A stretch of 64,000 nucleotides of DNA from Erigeron canadensis (GCF_010389155.1 NC_057763.1:32904645-32968644); one strand, 5' to 3'; shown: positions 1 to 12,689, counted from the stretch's first letter. The notes: generated from the sequence alone by a model not told the origin. Translations and numbers: made by a program.

Positions 1-236
1 AAAACAAGCAGAGTCCCAGGAAAAAAAAACATAATTTTTCTTTACTATTAATACTCGTATAACCTGGTCACTTACAATCTCAACCGCAGTCAAAATAACA
101 TCATTGGCAAACTAGAGCAGAAGGAACTAAAATTTAAGAAAATATTAACTTCTGGCTTAGTCAATTTATGCATTGTACCGATTACTAAGACAAATATATC
201 TTAAATTTCTCTTCTAGTCACCAGAATATGAGAATG

Positions 237-473
237 CTAATGATGTTTAGGGTCAGGGCCACCAGGGCTCATGCGATCCGTGTTATAACGCCTACTGAGT
301 TCTGCCATATCATGTTCTTGAGTACTTACCTTTAGTATTTCATGTGCCTTCTCGATCAACGTCCCTCTATTTTCCATTTTGGACGGCAAACTAATAAGAA
401 TGCGTGTTTCTGAAACTCTTACGGAAAGCAGAACAAGACCTAGGAAAAACCAAATCCTAAGGGGAGATGCCAT
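237..473 (-). CDS. CLE: CLE-family signalling peptide precursor
   Basis: Single-exon 78-residue prepropeptide. Residues 1-20 form a hydrophobic secretion signal (MASPLRIWFFLGLVLLSV...). A variable, charged middle region follows, and the protein ends in the 12-residue CLE box RMSPGGPDPKHH, exactly at the C terminus. In this family the box is cut out in the apoplast, hydroxylated or arabinosylated on proline, and perceived by CLV1/BAM-type leucine-rich-repeat receptor kinases to control meristem, vascular or root development. The box, with GGPDP and terminal HH, resembles the Arabidopsis CLE1-7 group, where position 2 is usually L or V; here it is M. A TATA box lies 67-75 bases upstream of the ATG. 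The gene is intronless, as is usual for CLE genes. Family assignment is firm; the orthologue cannot be fixed from 78 residues. Confidence 0.93.
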   Translation of the reverse strand: MASPLRIWFFLGLVLLSVRVSETRILISLPSKMENRGTLIEKAHEILKVSTQEHDMAELSRRYNTDRMSPGGPDPKHH

Positions 474-539
474 TTCTTTTGCTATAGCTAAATGTACTAT
501 GACTTATGATAATGAGTGGTGATAACTAAAATCTTTGTG

Positions 540-548
540 CTTATATAG
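540..548 (-). promoter_or_regulatory. TATA box of the CLE gene
   Basis: On the minus strand the motif reads CTATATAAG. With the usual ~30-base spacing, transcription would start near 510, giving a 5' leader of about 35-40 bases before the ATG at 473. Positional inference only. Confidence 0.6.
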
Positions 549-1797
549 CCCAACCTAAGTTTATTTTTTCTTTTTTAAATGTAACAACCAACAATACAAT
601 TCAAATTAAGCCACTTTGATGAAGTGGAAGTTGAATATTATATTATTTGTATACAAATTCTCTAAGTTCAAGTGTTCTACTCTAAACCAAAACTACCCTT
701 TTCCACATCTTGAAAAACGTTTGGTCTTCTGGTAATATGAATAACTGTTACTTGCTACCTTAAAAAAATGTGCATATTAGTCGATTGGATAACAAGAAAG
801 TTCCAAGTTTGTCATCTTGTTTCTCTAGCTATAAAGTTGTCTATTTAACGACGAATAGCTTTTCAAATCCTGAATCTTGATGCATCTATTATTTGTTTAT
901 TTATTTTTTTTTGTTTTATTGGCATAAGCAAGAGGAATGATTCATTTACCATTTCAACTTTGTCATCTTGTTCATAGATTTAATGGACACTTGCAGCATG
1001 CATATATGTATAAGACCGTGACCCAATCTTCATAGGCTATCTCAACTTATTCTAAACCTCAACTTGAATGATGGAATCAGGCCTTTAAAAGTGGTCCAAA
1101 TCCAATACCTTGGTATCTTAAAGATCACTTTCAGAAGAATCTTTCTGGTCCAACTAGTTTTGTGAAGTGCACATTAGGAATATAAACGAACTTACGAAAT
1201 CTAGTTGATGTAACGTCCTGAACGCCCTTTCGTTCAAAAGACACAGATTAGAATGAGTAAATTTTCAACAAATGAATAGCATAGAAAGGCAAGCCATAAC
1301 AAACTGACAACAAAATCCCCACCTCACATTAGCTAAAAGAGATAGGTTTCGACCACAAACCGACTCTATATAAGAAAACAGCTAAAAACAAAAACATAAG
1401 ATTACAATAATGAAAAAACAAACAAAAACAATATGAAGAACTTAATTAAAAAAAGGAAAAGGGGGTGAGCATTACTACAATAATTTGAAACTGGTTACCA
1501 GCTAATATCAACCTCCAATCTTAAAAGGGCTTTTATAGGTAGTACAATAAATTAACCTAAGACATACATTTCAGCATCATTAACTGTACAATTGTTTAAG
1601 GTTTAAATCTTTAATAGTACTACTGCTACACAAATACTCATTGTTTATAGTCTAAAGTGCCCGACCAGAGACAAGAAAGGGAGATGGATGCCCACTACAA
1701 TCAGTAAATTTCATAAAATGGTCCTTGAACTATTAAACAGTCTCACATTAGTCGGCCATAGAATTTTTCATTATGCATCAAAAGTTTTCTATACATC
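549..1797. other. Intergenic, AT-rich, upstream of CLE
   Basis: No coding potential was found on either strand. It should contain the distal CLE promoter. Around 1210-1240 there is a stretch (minus strand GGGCGTTCAGGACGTTACA) that looks like a decayed retroelement end, but no partner end was found. Confidence 0.5.
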
Positions 1798-1806
1798 ACT
1801 TTCAAA

Positions 1807-1954
1807 TGCCAATGTGAGGTTAGTCCATTTGGTAGAGGCATATATCTTTTAGAGGAAGGTCTTGGATTCAATCCTAAGCACAGGAGTAGTCTAGATTATT
1901 TGGTATATAGTAGATTAGGTGTAAGCTTTTCTCTTAAAAAAAAAAAAGAGATAA
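1807..1954 (+). mobile_element. tRNA-derived SINE with 9-bp target duplication
   Basis: An internal RNA polymerase III promoter is visible: a box-A-like TTAGTCCATTTGG near 1820 and a box-B-like GGATTCAATCC at 1864-1874, about 32 bases apart. The element ends in an A-run at 1936-1947. ACTTTCAAA occurs immediately before (1798-1806) and after (1955-1963), consistent with a target-site duplication. It is short and non-coding, so it would have needed LINE enzymes to move. Confidence 0.7.
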
Positions 1955-2756
1955 ACTTTCAAACAGATATAGTTCAATAAGACTGTTCCAAGATAATTGA
2001 TTACTATGTGCACGCCACTTCTAAATAGTATAATTCTTGTAATTAAACAAGAACTAGCTAGAGATGTCACGGACTCGTTGTTGACAAAAGATTGACCTAT
2101 GGGCTACATAATACTATAACTTAATGTACGAATAGTGTCTTTAGTATTATCTAGGGACCATTTACGTATTACTCAAAAGTGTTCTTGGATTTTGGCTAAA
2201 GTTCCAATATCTTTTTCTTTTTTCCTCTTATTTCCATTTTCGAGCTAAAAGTTGTAATTAGAAAAAGTAACCAATAATTGTATAGCATTAGCATAATAGT
2301 ACGATCAAGTATGATTAGCACAAGCCTCTTTTGCTTACGTCACACTCCTTTACATGAATTTACATGGTGGAAAACCTAGTTCCCATGATAAATCCCCTAT
2401 CTGCAAAACTAGCATTACAGTTTCAAGATAATTTTCTTAATCTTTCTGATAATGAAAACTGCACTTTTACCCGTACAGTTTCAAACCTCAATAATACTAA
2501 CAAGGCCAAAAAAGATACTATTTATTAGATTATTATTGAAAACAGTCTATTGATAGCGCAATACTTGGGTCTTACACTACTTACAGCTTACCTTAAACCA
2601 CCTAGACATTAACTACCATTCTACCATATAAGTGATTACATCTTTAGACGCTAACTAAGGCGAAGATACATCTACGATCTATTTGAAAAATGGGGGGAAG
2701 TTCGAAGAATTACGCACTTTGCAAACAAAGGGGTTAAGTGCCTAAATTTAGCTATA

Positions 2757-3012
2757 CTATTGTATCCAAATTTAGATGTTTCCGTTACAATTCAACTTTG
2801 AAACATTGCTATTGTATATTGGTATGTATCCTGTAGTGTTTGTGTTGATGTGTCAACTTATATGGATGGGACGTGGCAGCTTATACGGGTGACATGTCAA
2901 CAAACACGCCACTGATACATTAACAATGTATGAAAGTTGAATACACACAGTATCAGCATTTAAAGTTGGATAAGTACAATAAACTCTGGATTAAAGTTGA
3001 ACATGTTCTCAA
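2757..3012. repeat. Imperfect palindrome, probable decayed MITE
   Basis: Related arms containing TTCAACTTT (plus, near 2792) and AAAGTTGAA (near 2933 and 2994) face each other around a GC-richer centre (2850-2915) that holds matching TGTCAAC/GTTGACA-type words. No clear target duplication. Weak call. Confidence 0.35.
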
Positions 3013-3724
3013 GCATTTGTCCATAAAACAATCAAAAGTTAATATCATTTAGAAAAAGATAACCTGGGCTGAAACTATCATGGCCCCATACCCTTTGACT
3101 TTCTTCTAAGCATTCTTCTAAGCAATATAAAAGGCAGTAATGCACAAGCTCATAAGACGGTCAATGCACCATGAATACAAATGGAAATTCTCCAGCATCA
3201 TGGGCCAATCACATTTGACCACATTTAGCTAACTTAAATTCATCACTATAATTGTTAATTTCTTTCTTTAAACAAATATAATGAGCCAAATTCATCAAGG
3301 TGTGGATGCATATAATAACTTATATTATTGGGCAAAGTCAATGGCACCGTCCAAAATTATGAAAAGAGCCAACCAAACCAATTAGAAACATTCTAGTTAG
3401 TATACCTTGACCCTACTTCAAGTGGGTTTTAGTACATATATCATCTTATCAAAAAACCGGTCTTAAATGATCTTAACCAAGCAAATACTAACATTTTGCA
3501 AGCCATCTAACTATATTTAATACAACTATTATTTAGATTCTCACAAAAATCATAAATGTACCATATGAACTATACAGATATGGTAACAACTTGATATATG
3601 TGCATTAGTAATATACAGAGAGATCACAGAGTAATATTTTAGTGTATATATATATATATATATATGTGCAAAAGTGAATATAAGGTTGTCCCATACGTAA
3701 GCTTTTTTTTACATAAGGGGTTAC
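3013..3724. other. Intergenic, 3' flank of the SPD1-like gene
   Basis: AT-rich, with a (TA)n tract at about 3645-3665. It should hold the 3' UTR and polyadenylation region of the minus-strand gene. No other gene seen. Confidence 0.5.
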
Positions 3725-6700
3725 CTAGTTAGGCAGAAGGGGCAATCTATTCACTGGGTAGGGCGAGCCATTTGTTTCAGACAACTCACTAAACTCATCA
3801 TCATCGACATCATCATCGTGATCTTTTTCTTCTGTAAGACCTTGAAATGGTAGGATACGAAGCCTTACATCCGCCTCGGAACCAACTTTTTGTGCTTGTA
3901 GCTTATATTTACGAATTAGTTCCTTCTGAAGAAGCATAACATTGGATGGCCTTGGAAGTAATTCTACAGGTTCTCCTTTCGGGATAACAACCTGTTCAAT
4001 GGCAATCCTGGCTTCCTGTGAAACAACTGGGAAGTCTTAAGAAAGTTGAATGCAGTTAAAGTTCCTTTGATATATTTAAGATTCCATAATATAATATATA
4101 TGATATCAACATTAAGTCTCAAACTATAAACTATGTCTCAAAGAAATAACCTAGCTCAAGGTCTATATGGTTTAAATTGGCATACGGCAAAATATAAATA
4201 CCAAAACAATCATTCAATAACATCTAACAATCTAAATTAAAGACTACTTTGAGTGATCTGGGGATCATCAAATGGCCAACAAATTTATTTATGAAAATAT
4301 GGTTTTTAGGATAAACTAAGAAAACCACATGTGGAAAGTTTATGGACCTAATATGCTTGAAGACAAGGCTGGGCTGCAGATTCATCGGCTGTTTGGATGG
4401 TCAATCATAAAGGACAAAAGATCCCAACAGTTATTTTCAGTCACCGCCAACATGATTGTTTTATTTAGGTCAAAGGTCAACAATAGGCCTTTTTGGTGGT
4501 TGACCATAGGCTAGCAAGTAACCATTTTACTCTTGTGTACATACCAATTTATATAATTTACAAGACTGTTCCCAAGTTTATTTTGGATTGATTTTTTGAG
4601 GCATTCTTGAGTTGTAAGCACATGAGCTTATGTCTATATCCAAGAAAGTAATTTTTTTTCTTTGGTTTCTGAAATCTTAAGTGTGATTAATGACTTGTAT
4701 CGATAGTCTTACTGCAGCAATCGTGCGAGTAGATACACTCTTATACATGGTTTTACTCTACCATAGACAAAAAAAAACCTACTAGAACTCTAGAAGTGCT
4801 TAAATAGGAACCAAATGCAGGAACAACCAGCATATTAATGAAAGAAAAAAGAAGGAACAATTAAAAAAAGAAATAAGAACTACCTCCAAAGCATCAGCCT
4901 TCTCTGATTCATTTATCTGAGAATATTCATCTTCGATATCTTCAAAATCATTATCATAATCCGTCAATAATGCCTCTATGGCCTTTGTCAACTGAGTCAT
5001 CGAGCTTGTCTACATAATAGAAAATAATGAACCGATCAGGAAAGGCTCTGTTAAGGAATCATTGACATAGAGGTTTTACGATGCTTACTTTTGTGACATA
5101 TATAGGTATGTCATTAGAGTGAGCAGCAGCCTGAATCCGAGAATTTTTCTTTATTTTGGACAGTAGTGCAAGTATTGCATCTGCTTCGCTAATATTCTCT
5201 GTATATTCAACAGCAGAGTCCATCTTTAAGTGGTTGAATACATGTCTTGCACTTGTCTCTGAAACCTACAATATCTGCCCACGATATAAAACCGCATCTA
5301 GAGTTATATACCTCTACATGGAAGAGTGATATCATACCCCATAGAGAAATAAACACAGCGGTGGTTTATCATAAGAATTCTCTATCTCACTTTGAGATTC
5401 CTTTGAGATTTTTCTGTCAGGTGTAAGCTTTTCATTGTTCCATGTTGTGCCTTCGATCGTATCCACACTCTTCTTGACAAATGAATCATATGCAATTGAA
5501 TCACTTTGTAAGGGATCATCTATCACTCCCTCATTTAACTTGCAAATTTGATATCTTGGGGAACGACCTTCCGTAACATAAACAGCAAAAAAAGATCAAA
5601 AATGAAACATTTGTTTCTTTGGTTATCAAGAAACTAAAACAGATAACACAAACCAGAAAGAATGGCATCAACTGTTGCTTCAAGACTACTATGAACTCTC
5701 AACTCGAGCCTAGAAATGATCTCCACAGCACAATCAAAGGTAGAAGGACCTTTTCTCTCCAGCACTGATTTCTGTACACCTCTTCGATTTGCTTCTTCAT
5801 CTCCAAGTGTCACACTCTGTAAAACCCATGCATTAATTAAAAAATGACTATATATTGCAAAGAGTAATAACTATACTACCTGTATTCCTCCAACAAGCAT
5901 CTCCAATGAAGGATTCTGCACCAAATTCTCTATTGTAATACCATGAGCAGTGGCAACTAACTGAATCCCACGTTGTGCAATAGTGCTTGCAGCTGCTGCT
6001 TCAAGTTTTGTGCCAATTTCATCTATTACAATGACTTGAGGCATATGATTTTCAACTGCTTCTATCAATACCTAAATTACCTCAAATATCAATAAAAAGG
6101 AGCCTAATACATATGTCTGGAATCGTATACAACATGCATAATGCCAAAACTTAAAACTACTAAGGGCGACAGTTGTTTACAGTTTGTGGACCAATGCTTC
6201 TCTAAATACAAAATGGAACTTTATCTTATAAACTTTAGCCCCTTGATAATTCTATTCATCTAATATGGTCAGCACCATTCACCATACCAAAATAACTATC
6301 TGATCATTAGTTGAAAAGTAACTCTTCTTTTACAATTGACATTTAGAAGTCCACTAAATTTTAAATGGCGTTGATATATCCGTGGGTTCTAAAAACATTC
6401 AAAAATCAACAGGTATGTACGCCACTGAATCATTGAAGACTTCACAGGCTACCTTAAAAAAGTTAGCAGCTATAAAAATCAATAAATAGCAACTAACGTG
6501 ACTAACATAAGATACACGTTCTGAACCCTTCTAAGCAATAGTTAAAAACTACAGGCAGTTCTAACTTCCAAGCAACAACTCTAAATGAACTACATATTAC
6601 CACTATTACCTTATGTTGCATGTCAGAATCAGGAACTTGCATCCGACGAGCATTACCTATACCTGCATGAGGTATATCACCATCTCCGCCAATTTCATTT

Positions 6701-8187
6701 GAGGTGTCAACAATCATGACACGTTTGTTATATTCATTTGCAAGCATTCGAGCTATGTCCCTGTATCATACAATTCCAAGTCAGACATACTTTTCAATTT
6801 TAATTAACAATGTGAAAAACACTGTAAGCATACAAAAATAACATCACCTGATAATGGTAGTTTTCCCAACTCCTGGAGGTCCAATTAGCAATAATGAAGA
6901 TCCATCTTTAACCAAATCCTGCAATAACTTAGCACTTCCAGAGACAGCTCGGCCAACACGACATGTTAGCCCAATAACAGCACCTTTGCGGTTTCTAATA
7001 GCACTAATTCGATGCAAAGTTCTACTAATCCCAGCTCGATTATCAATAGCAAAATCACCTACCTATACAAAAAAAAAAGTTTATATTCATTCAGGATTTA
7101 TGTCTAAAATAATGATGTATTTTTCCATTTGTTCCTTCTAGATGGATAAACAATCAAAACTACTTTTCATCCAATCAAGTCACTAACAGAAGGTTTTGTG
7201 TCTCCTTCAGGTCATTATAAAGTGTTTAAAAAAAAAAAAAACAGAAGTCGGTTTCAGAAATGACAACTTTTTATACCTAAGAGTTAAACTTAGAAATATT
7301 CTGTAAAATGTTAGCCTATTATATCAAAACTTTAACTTTAAATGTAATAAGCAACATGGTTGGATCAGTGGTAAACACCTTGGCCTGACAGAGGTTATGG
7401 ATTCGATCCTAATCCCATGCAAAGGTTGGAGAGTCTTTTCTACCATTTAGGTAGAAAATGGAAGCTACCTCTCTACTTAGGTAGAGGTAAGGTCTGCCTA
7501 CATCTTAACCTGGGGCTCAAAACTCATGGAAGGTGTCATTGAGCAGTTTCTCTTTAACTTTAAATGTAATGATAATGGATAAATGTTAACAAAAATAATT
7601 GTTTTAAATTAATCACTACAACATCTCTTAATGCCTTAATTAGACGAATAACAACCGAATGACTCCAAAAGAGCCGTATAGAACCATATATAAGCATTAT
7701 AAGCAACAAACCCAATTCACTAAGGCATTTAATCAAACACTTGGTATGCAACAATCCAATTTCAAAACGTTACCAAAGAAGTAGCATGTTCAAGATCATC
7801 CACAGTGATCAAATGATCCGATAACACGAAATCACCAGACGGAAACCGAGCCAATGGTTTTCGACCCAAATCCATAACAACTTCAATCAATTGATGAAGC
7901 TCTTCATGTTCGGTAACCTTTCGCCGCATTTCCTCCGGTAATAATCGCAATAATCGGCCCAATTCCATATCGAATTCTTCTTCACTTGAACTAAAAGAAA
8001 CCATATCCAGCTTTGAACAAAAACAAGAATTATATCTGTATCTGTCTCTATAGCCATAAGTGTTGTACGTAATCTTGTTGGGATATTTTTGATGATTATG
8101 AAGACGGGGTTTTGATAATAAGAATTTGAAATCTTGGGTTTTTAATTTAGAAAGGGTGATTAATGGGTGTTGGGATATTGATAACAT
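3725..8187 (-). CDS. SPD1: SPD1/Ycf45-like chloroplast AAA ATPase, nine exons
   Basis: Exons, read on the minus strand: 8187-7774, 7062-6848, 6760-6610, 6071-5880, 5816-5654, 5567-5338, 5265-5089, 5009-4884 and 4015-3725. All borders are GT-AG, phases agree throughout, and the product is 652 residues. A Walker A motif, GPPGVGKTT, lies at about residues 199-207 and a Walker B motif, VIVIDE, at about 273-278. The segment between them ([14 protein letters not shown]) is typical of the Ycf45 / sporulation-ATPase-like family. The first ~60 residues are rich in S, K and R and poor in acids, like a plastid transit peptide. The tail is acidic (DDDVDDDE). In Arabidopsis, SEEDLING PLASTID DEVELOPMENT1 is a nuclear-encoded plastid AAA ATPase needed for chloroplast biogenesis in seedlings; sister P-loop proteins exist, so the symbol is a best match. 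The frame is intact. Confidence 0.88.
7349..7551 (+). mobile_element. tRNA-derived SINE in SPD1-like intron 1
   Basis: It is flanked by a perfect 19-bp direct repeat, CTTTAACTTTAAATGTAAT, at 7330-7348 and 7552-7570. Box A (TGGATCAGTGGTAAACACC, near 7361) and box B (GGATTCGATCC, near 7399) lie 30-40 bases apart as in tRNA-derived SINEs. The 3' half has a short hairpin with TTTAGGTAGA and CTTAGGTAGA words. It lies antisense to the host gene, between exons 1 and 2, and leaves the splice sites untouched. The perfect long target duplication suggests a fairly recent insertion. Confidence 0.88.
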
Positions 8188-8903
8188 GTTTTTCGGATTT
8201 TGGCGGCAAAACTATTGTGTTTCAGTGTCTGTGTTTGTTGTTTTTTTTTTTTCTTCTAGGTAGGTGGGTGTGGGGGTGTGTGTGTGTTTTTTTTTTTTTT
8301 CTATGTTTGTGGTTTTGGGTGTTCTTGATGTTTACGATATCTTCTCGTGGGAATTTACATACACGTCCTTAGAGTCCCTTGTTTTTTTCCCTCTTAGACT
8401 ATACTAGGTAAGAACCCAGATGGCCAGATGCATGCCTTCTCAAAAATATAATTGGACTATCGTATAAGGATGAGCTCATGAGCATATAACGTAAAAACCC
8501 GTGACTTGAACTCGACCTGTCCGATAGGGTAATGAGTTTGATTTTAGTGTTCCGCCGGTTTTCGGGCTAGGGTGGGTCAGGTTTTGACAAGTGAAAGACA
8601 AACGTCTCTTAAACACAAGAAACAGGTCGGGTCATGGGTTTAATCTTGTTGCTTTTTCCGGCTCACATGTTTGCAAGGGTTGGGTCAGGTTTTGACTCGT
8701 GCTCATGCCTATTGTCCACAATATGCAACAGCGAAGGTAGTAATGGTGATTGGTGGTGGTGACGACGATGAGTAATGTACGTTGTCAATGTAAAGTTAAT
8801 TGATATGAATAGGGTAATGTAATTATCTTAATAATTAACTATGTAAATCAATTCGTTAATATTATTTGAAGTTGATCATTTATGTTAGCTTATTAAGCGT
8901 TAA
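8188..8903. other. 5' flank of the SPD1-like gene
   Basis: Near the ATG it holds T-rich and GT-rich tracts (8236-8300), which read as A/C-rich leader sequence on the minus strand. Further out (8500-8720) are words such as GGGTCAGGTTTTGAC, typical of old dispersed plant repeats. No gene seen. Confidence 0.45.
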
Positions 8904-9130
8904 CTAAACGAATACCCGCGCAATGCGGCGGTGTGTTAGTGGTGGCGGTGGTGGTGGTGACTTGTAGTGGCAATGGTGGTAAGATAGAAAATTAATGTAA
9001 AATAAGTTATGTGATTTAAGGTTTTTAATGAAGGTAATTTAATATATAAAAAATGTATGCTATAAATGTTTTAAGAAATTAAGAGATTCCAAAAATAGAA
9101 TACCTAGTTTGTTTTATAAGGGATTATAGA
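8904..9130 (-). mobile_element. Small non-autonomous Helitron
   Basis: On the minus strand it starts with TC (TCTATAATCCCTTATAAAAC from 9130) after a host A. It ends in a GC-rich hairpin, CCGCCGCATTGCGCGGG, followed by a TTAG terminus at 8904-8907 and a host T. This is the Helitron arrangement (5' TC, 3' hairpin then CTRR, insertion between A and T), except that the last four bases are TTAG, not CTAG. Non-coding. Confidence 0.6.
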
Positions 9131-9383
9131 TATGTTAAATTAAGAGGGTCTTTTGGGAAATAAAAAGGAGTGAAATGTTCTACTATATACTCAACTAGTT
9201 AATCAACCCGGGTTCAACCTGGGCATATTAATTAAAATTTTAAAATTATAAAATATACTATAAAAATTTATTTAATTTTGTTTTTAAAAGATTATAACTT
9301 GATATAAATCTAACTAACACAATAATTATATAGTTAATAAATCAACTAAATAAAAAAAGACATTTTAATTGTAATATTATATA

Positions 9384-9760
9384 GAGTAAATTACACTTTT
9401 CATCCTTAAAGTTAACACGTTTTTCACTTTTTGTCAAGTAAAAAAAATACAATTTTGACCTTAAAGTTGGCAGGTTTTTTCAATCATCGTCCCTTGTCAA
9501 ACGTCGTTAAGTTTCAGCCGTAAGTCGGACACGTGCAACACACGTGAGGGACTGAAACTGCAAAAAAGGACAAGTTCAGGGACGAAAACTGATATTTAAT
9601 TTTCCGTTGTCATCATCATCTTCTCCAGCTAACTTTTGTCGGAAAATTTGCCGGAAAACTTAAAATGCCGATATCTCACTCGTTTCTTCGAATTAGACCA
9701 CGAAACCTCCACCAAACTTCTCAAAGTTAATTTCCGCACGAATCCTAACAAAAAGATTTC
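9384..9760 (+). repeat. Left terminal inverted repeat of the MULE
   Basis: Pairs with the right arm at about 12690-13063. Shared blocks include GCCGATATCTCACTCGTTTC (left, near 9667; the right arm has the complement with one change) and AAATTACACTTTTC at the tip. Confidence 0.8.
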
Positions 9761-9910
9761 AGATTCAATACTTGCCGGAAAACTCAAAATATCATAACAT
9801 GGATTTTGAGCAATATTTCTGTACGATTTAGCTCGTTCCAAGAATGCAATATTTTTGTGAAAGGACCCGACTCAATAAACCGAAAATACAAGAACATTTT
9901 TTTTTACACT

Positions 9911-10106
9911 CCACTACGCCGCAGTGGGTCAAGCACTCCCCACTGTGCCGCAGTGGAAAGCCTCGGCAAAACAGGGACAATGCCCCACTGCGCCGCAGTG
10001 GGCTTGACACCCTCCCACTGCGCCACAGCGGGAAGAACATCAATTCTAGACGAGGAAAACCATTGCGCCGCAGTGGGTAAAATCACCCCCACTGCGCCGC
10101 AGTGGG
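9911..10106. repeat. Array of six GC-rich palindromes
   Basis: Six copies of a 17-19-bp palindrome, best form CCCACTGCGCCGCAGTGGG, start at 9911, 9940, 9984, 10014, 10061 and 10088, with 27-47 bases between starts. Two copies are perfect 19-mers. Others differ in one arm (CACTACG, CACTGTG, CACAGCG), and the fifth lacks the first bases. The GC content stands out sharply from the AT-rich surroundings. It lies just inside the left MULE arm. Confidence 0.9.
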
Positions 10107-10740
10107 CAGCATATCAGCAACCCTAAAATCATTTTGACGCTAAGCCGAACTTGTGACCTTCAGATTTCAAAACAAACTTTACAAAACACACTTCAGAGAT
10201 TGCCAACTACATTACAAACACATTATAGACATAATTACAACTTAGTCTAGTTTCAAAACCCATGAACACCATAAATGGGTCATTTACCCATTTGACGCTA
10301 TTTTCGTCCAAATACAACTTCACACTTTGCAGAAACTTACTCTTGCCCATTTACACATTTTAACAAAACGAGACCACTAAAACGAAATGTATCAAGAGCC
10401 AAAGGGAGAGGGACTTTTAAACCTCTAGAAGCCAAAGTTAGCCATTCATCCATGAATGACCTAATACCTTCAAATCTTGCAAAATACCACTTCAAGCTCT
10501 ATCAAATCTTTCAATTCAACCACACTAGTTCCTTATTCCGGAACTACCTATAAAAGAGTAAACAACTAAAATATAAGCAAAGGCTTAGTGAATATACTTG
10601 CATACATTTACGAATACGAAGGAGGACATAGTACAAGGACTTTCACATGTAACCTATGGCATCGTCATGTCACATTTACATATTCACCTTGCACACAAAC
10701 AATACATATATGGATCCATATAAGCTAAACAATCACATCT

Positions 10741-10877
10741 ATCGGGATTCTTAGGCCCCGGAGGTTCTTAGGCCTCGTATCATATCAATTTTCGGGATTC
10801 TTAGGCCCCAGAGGTTCTTAGGCCTCATATCATATCAATTTTCGGGATTCTTAAGCCCTGGAGGTTCTTAGGCCTCA
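10741..10877 (+). repeat. 54-bp tandem repeat, about 2.6 copies
   Basis: Unit words CGGGATTCTTAGGCCCC and GAGGTTCTTAGGCCTC alternate three times, with a TATCATATCAATTTT spacer after the first and second pairs. The third copy is truncated and carries substitutions (TTAAGCCCTGG). It is inside the MULE. Confidence 0.85.
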
Positions 10878-12689
10878 TAAACAATGCCCCACATGGAATT
10901 GACGCCAAATCAATTACCATGCTTGGAATAATCACATCTCATGGTAATTGACCCAACGTATACATAAGGGTATGCAAATATACTCACCTTCTTCGCAATA
11001 AAGAGAATAACGCTAAACAACAAGCACAAGCAAGCTTCAACCTAAAGTCATATCGTAAAATGCATAAGCTTACATTCACAACTTGACTAGTTCAACCTAG
11101 CCATTCTCAATCACTAGCCTTTTCTAAACCCCAAACCCAACCCATTTGTCATTGAGTTACTTTCATCTTTAACTATGACATTAGACAGTTCAACCTACCA
11201 TTTTCATTCACATATCAATAACTAGTAATATTCATCTTTTCTTACAAACTCAATTTATCACATGAACTTATCAATTTCATAATCAAACACATCATGTAAC
11301 TCAATGACAACTAGGTTAACTAAGGAATTGGAGAAAATTAACCATAATTCATTTCCTAGTAAAAACCCCCAAATTGGTTTACTCATGAACCCTAATTTCA
11401 AAAGAAAGATAAAACTAAATTAAGGGAATTCAATACCTCAAGATTTAATGAGCTAATTCAAGACTTAAATTGAAAATCCTCCTTTCCCCTTTTTCTTTGA
11501 AATTTTCGGCCACCACCACTCAAAACCCACAAACCCTAGCTTTTCAATTTCTTGAATCAAGATTATTTGATGGTGATGATTATTATAGATGTTTCTTATT
11601 CTTAATTTTGAAGGAATTTAGCTTGATTTTGAGAGAATGAAATGAAATGCATGTAGAGAATGAAAAAGAAGAAGAAATTAATGGGTGGAAGAATGATTCA
11701 TCACAAGTGAGATGGCTGGCACATCAGGGGCTTGCCACGCCCTCTTCTCTTTTTGTGGGTATTTTTACCCGCCATCCGTTAAAGTTCCAACTAAATTAAT
11801 CCCATATCCAAAAATAAAATGCTAGGAAATTAATTTAATGTCAAAACTATGAAAAATGGTTAATTTCTTTTACCTTAAAATATTTGGGGTGTTACATTTT
11901 GTTTTCGCAAATAAGTCCATGTTGGATTAGGTGTATGTGCTCCTCACTAAGACACCAATGGTGTGTCTCATTTATTATTCCATAAGCTCTACACCAAAAA
12001 GAAAAGTACAAAATGGGGAGAGACCTTCATATGGGTTCGGTTTTTGTCAATGAGGCAAAGACATAAGATCAAAAAATTAGAAATATATATAAAGAGGGAG
12101 CAAAGAGGGACAAAAGGACCAGGAGGCCTGACAAGCCCCTGCAACTCAAATATTTCAGATCAAAAATTCCGATCATCGTCACCTGATTCTTAGTTTATGT
12201 AATAGAAGTTCAAAGCAATTTACAGTTCGTCATTTGGTTGATTATAGCTCTTGTTTTTTATTTTGTATAGAAACTTTAAATCCGTTGTTCGTGAAATCCT
12301 TGCGTCGAAATCTCATTCTGAAAGTTGTTACAAGTTTACTATTGATTCATCTAGTATTGTGTTAAGTTTCATAGCGATTCGTTACCTTTAATTTTTGACA
12401 ATTTAGTTAGATGTTAGTTTCATCGTAAAGTTTTCGATATAGTTTACTGGTCAATCGTTAAGGTTATTAAGTTGTTACAATAGTTAGATTAGTAGATTGA
12501 GGTACAAAGAATTCGGGTGTGACAACCGATTCATTGGATCTCGTTTCGGTTATAAGTTATCCGCACTCAAAGTTGCCAGTTTATACAAGTTCCATGCTAG
12601 TTTGTTGAGTTTTTTGGTCAACTGGGTCTTGGTTACAATTTCATTTACGATGCTTTTCATTTACATTTCATGAAGTATCGGCATTTTAA

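Noticed and set aside
1205..1420. LTR-like end (GGGCGTTCAGGACGTTACA on the minus strand)
   Set aside because: No second LTR, primer site or coding region nearby; at most a fragment.
8904..10106. CRISPR-like spaced repeats
   Set aside because: Spacing is irregular, repeats are palindromic and within a plant transposon; there is no Cas context in a nuclear plant genome.
9806..10126. Overlapping open frames on both strands (9806-10126, 9828-10043, 9844-10080)
   Set aside because: They are produced by the GC-rich palindrome array, which lacks stops in several frames; the predicted peptides are repetitive and mirror one another.
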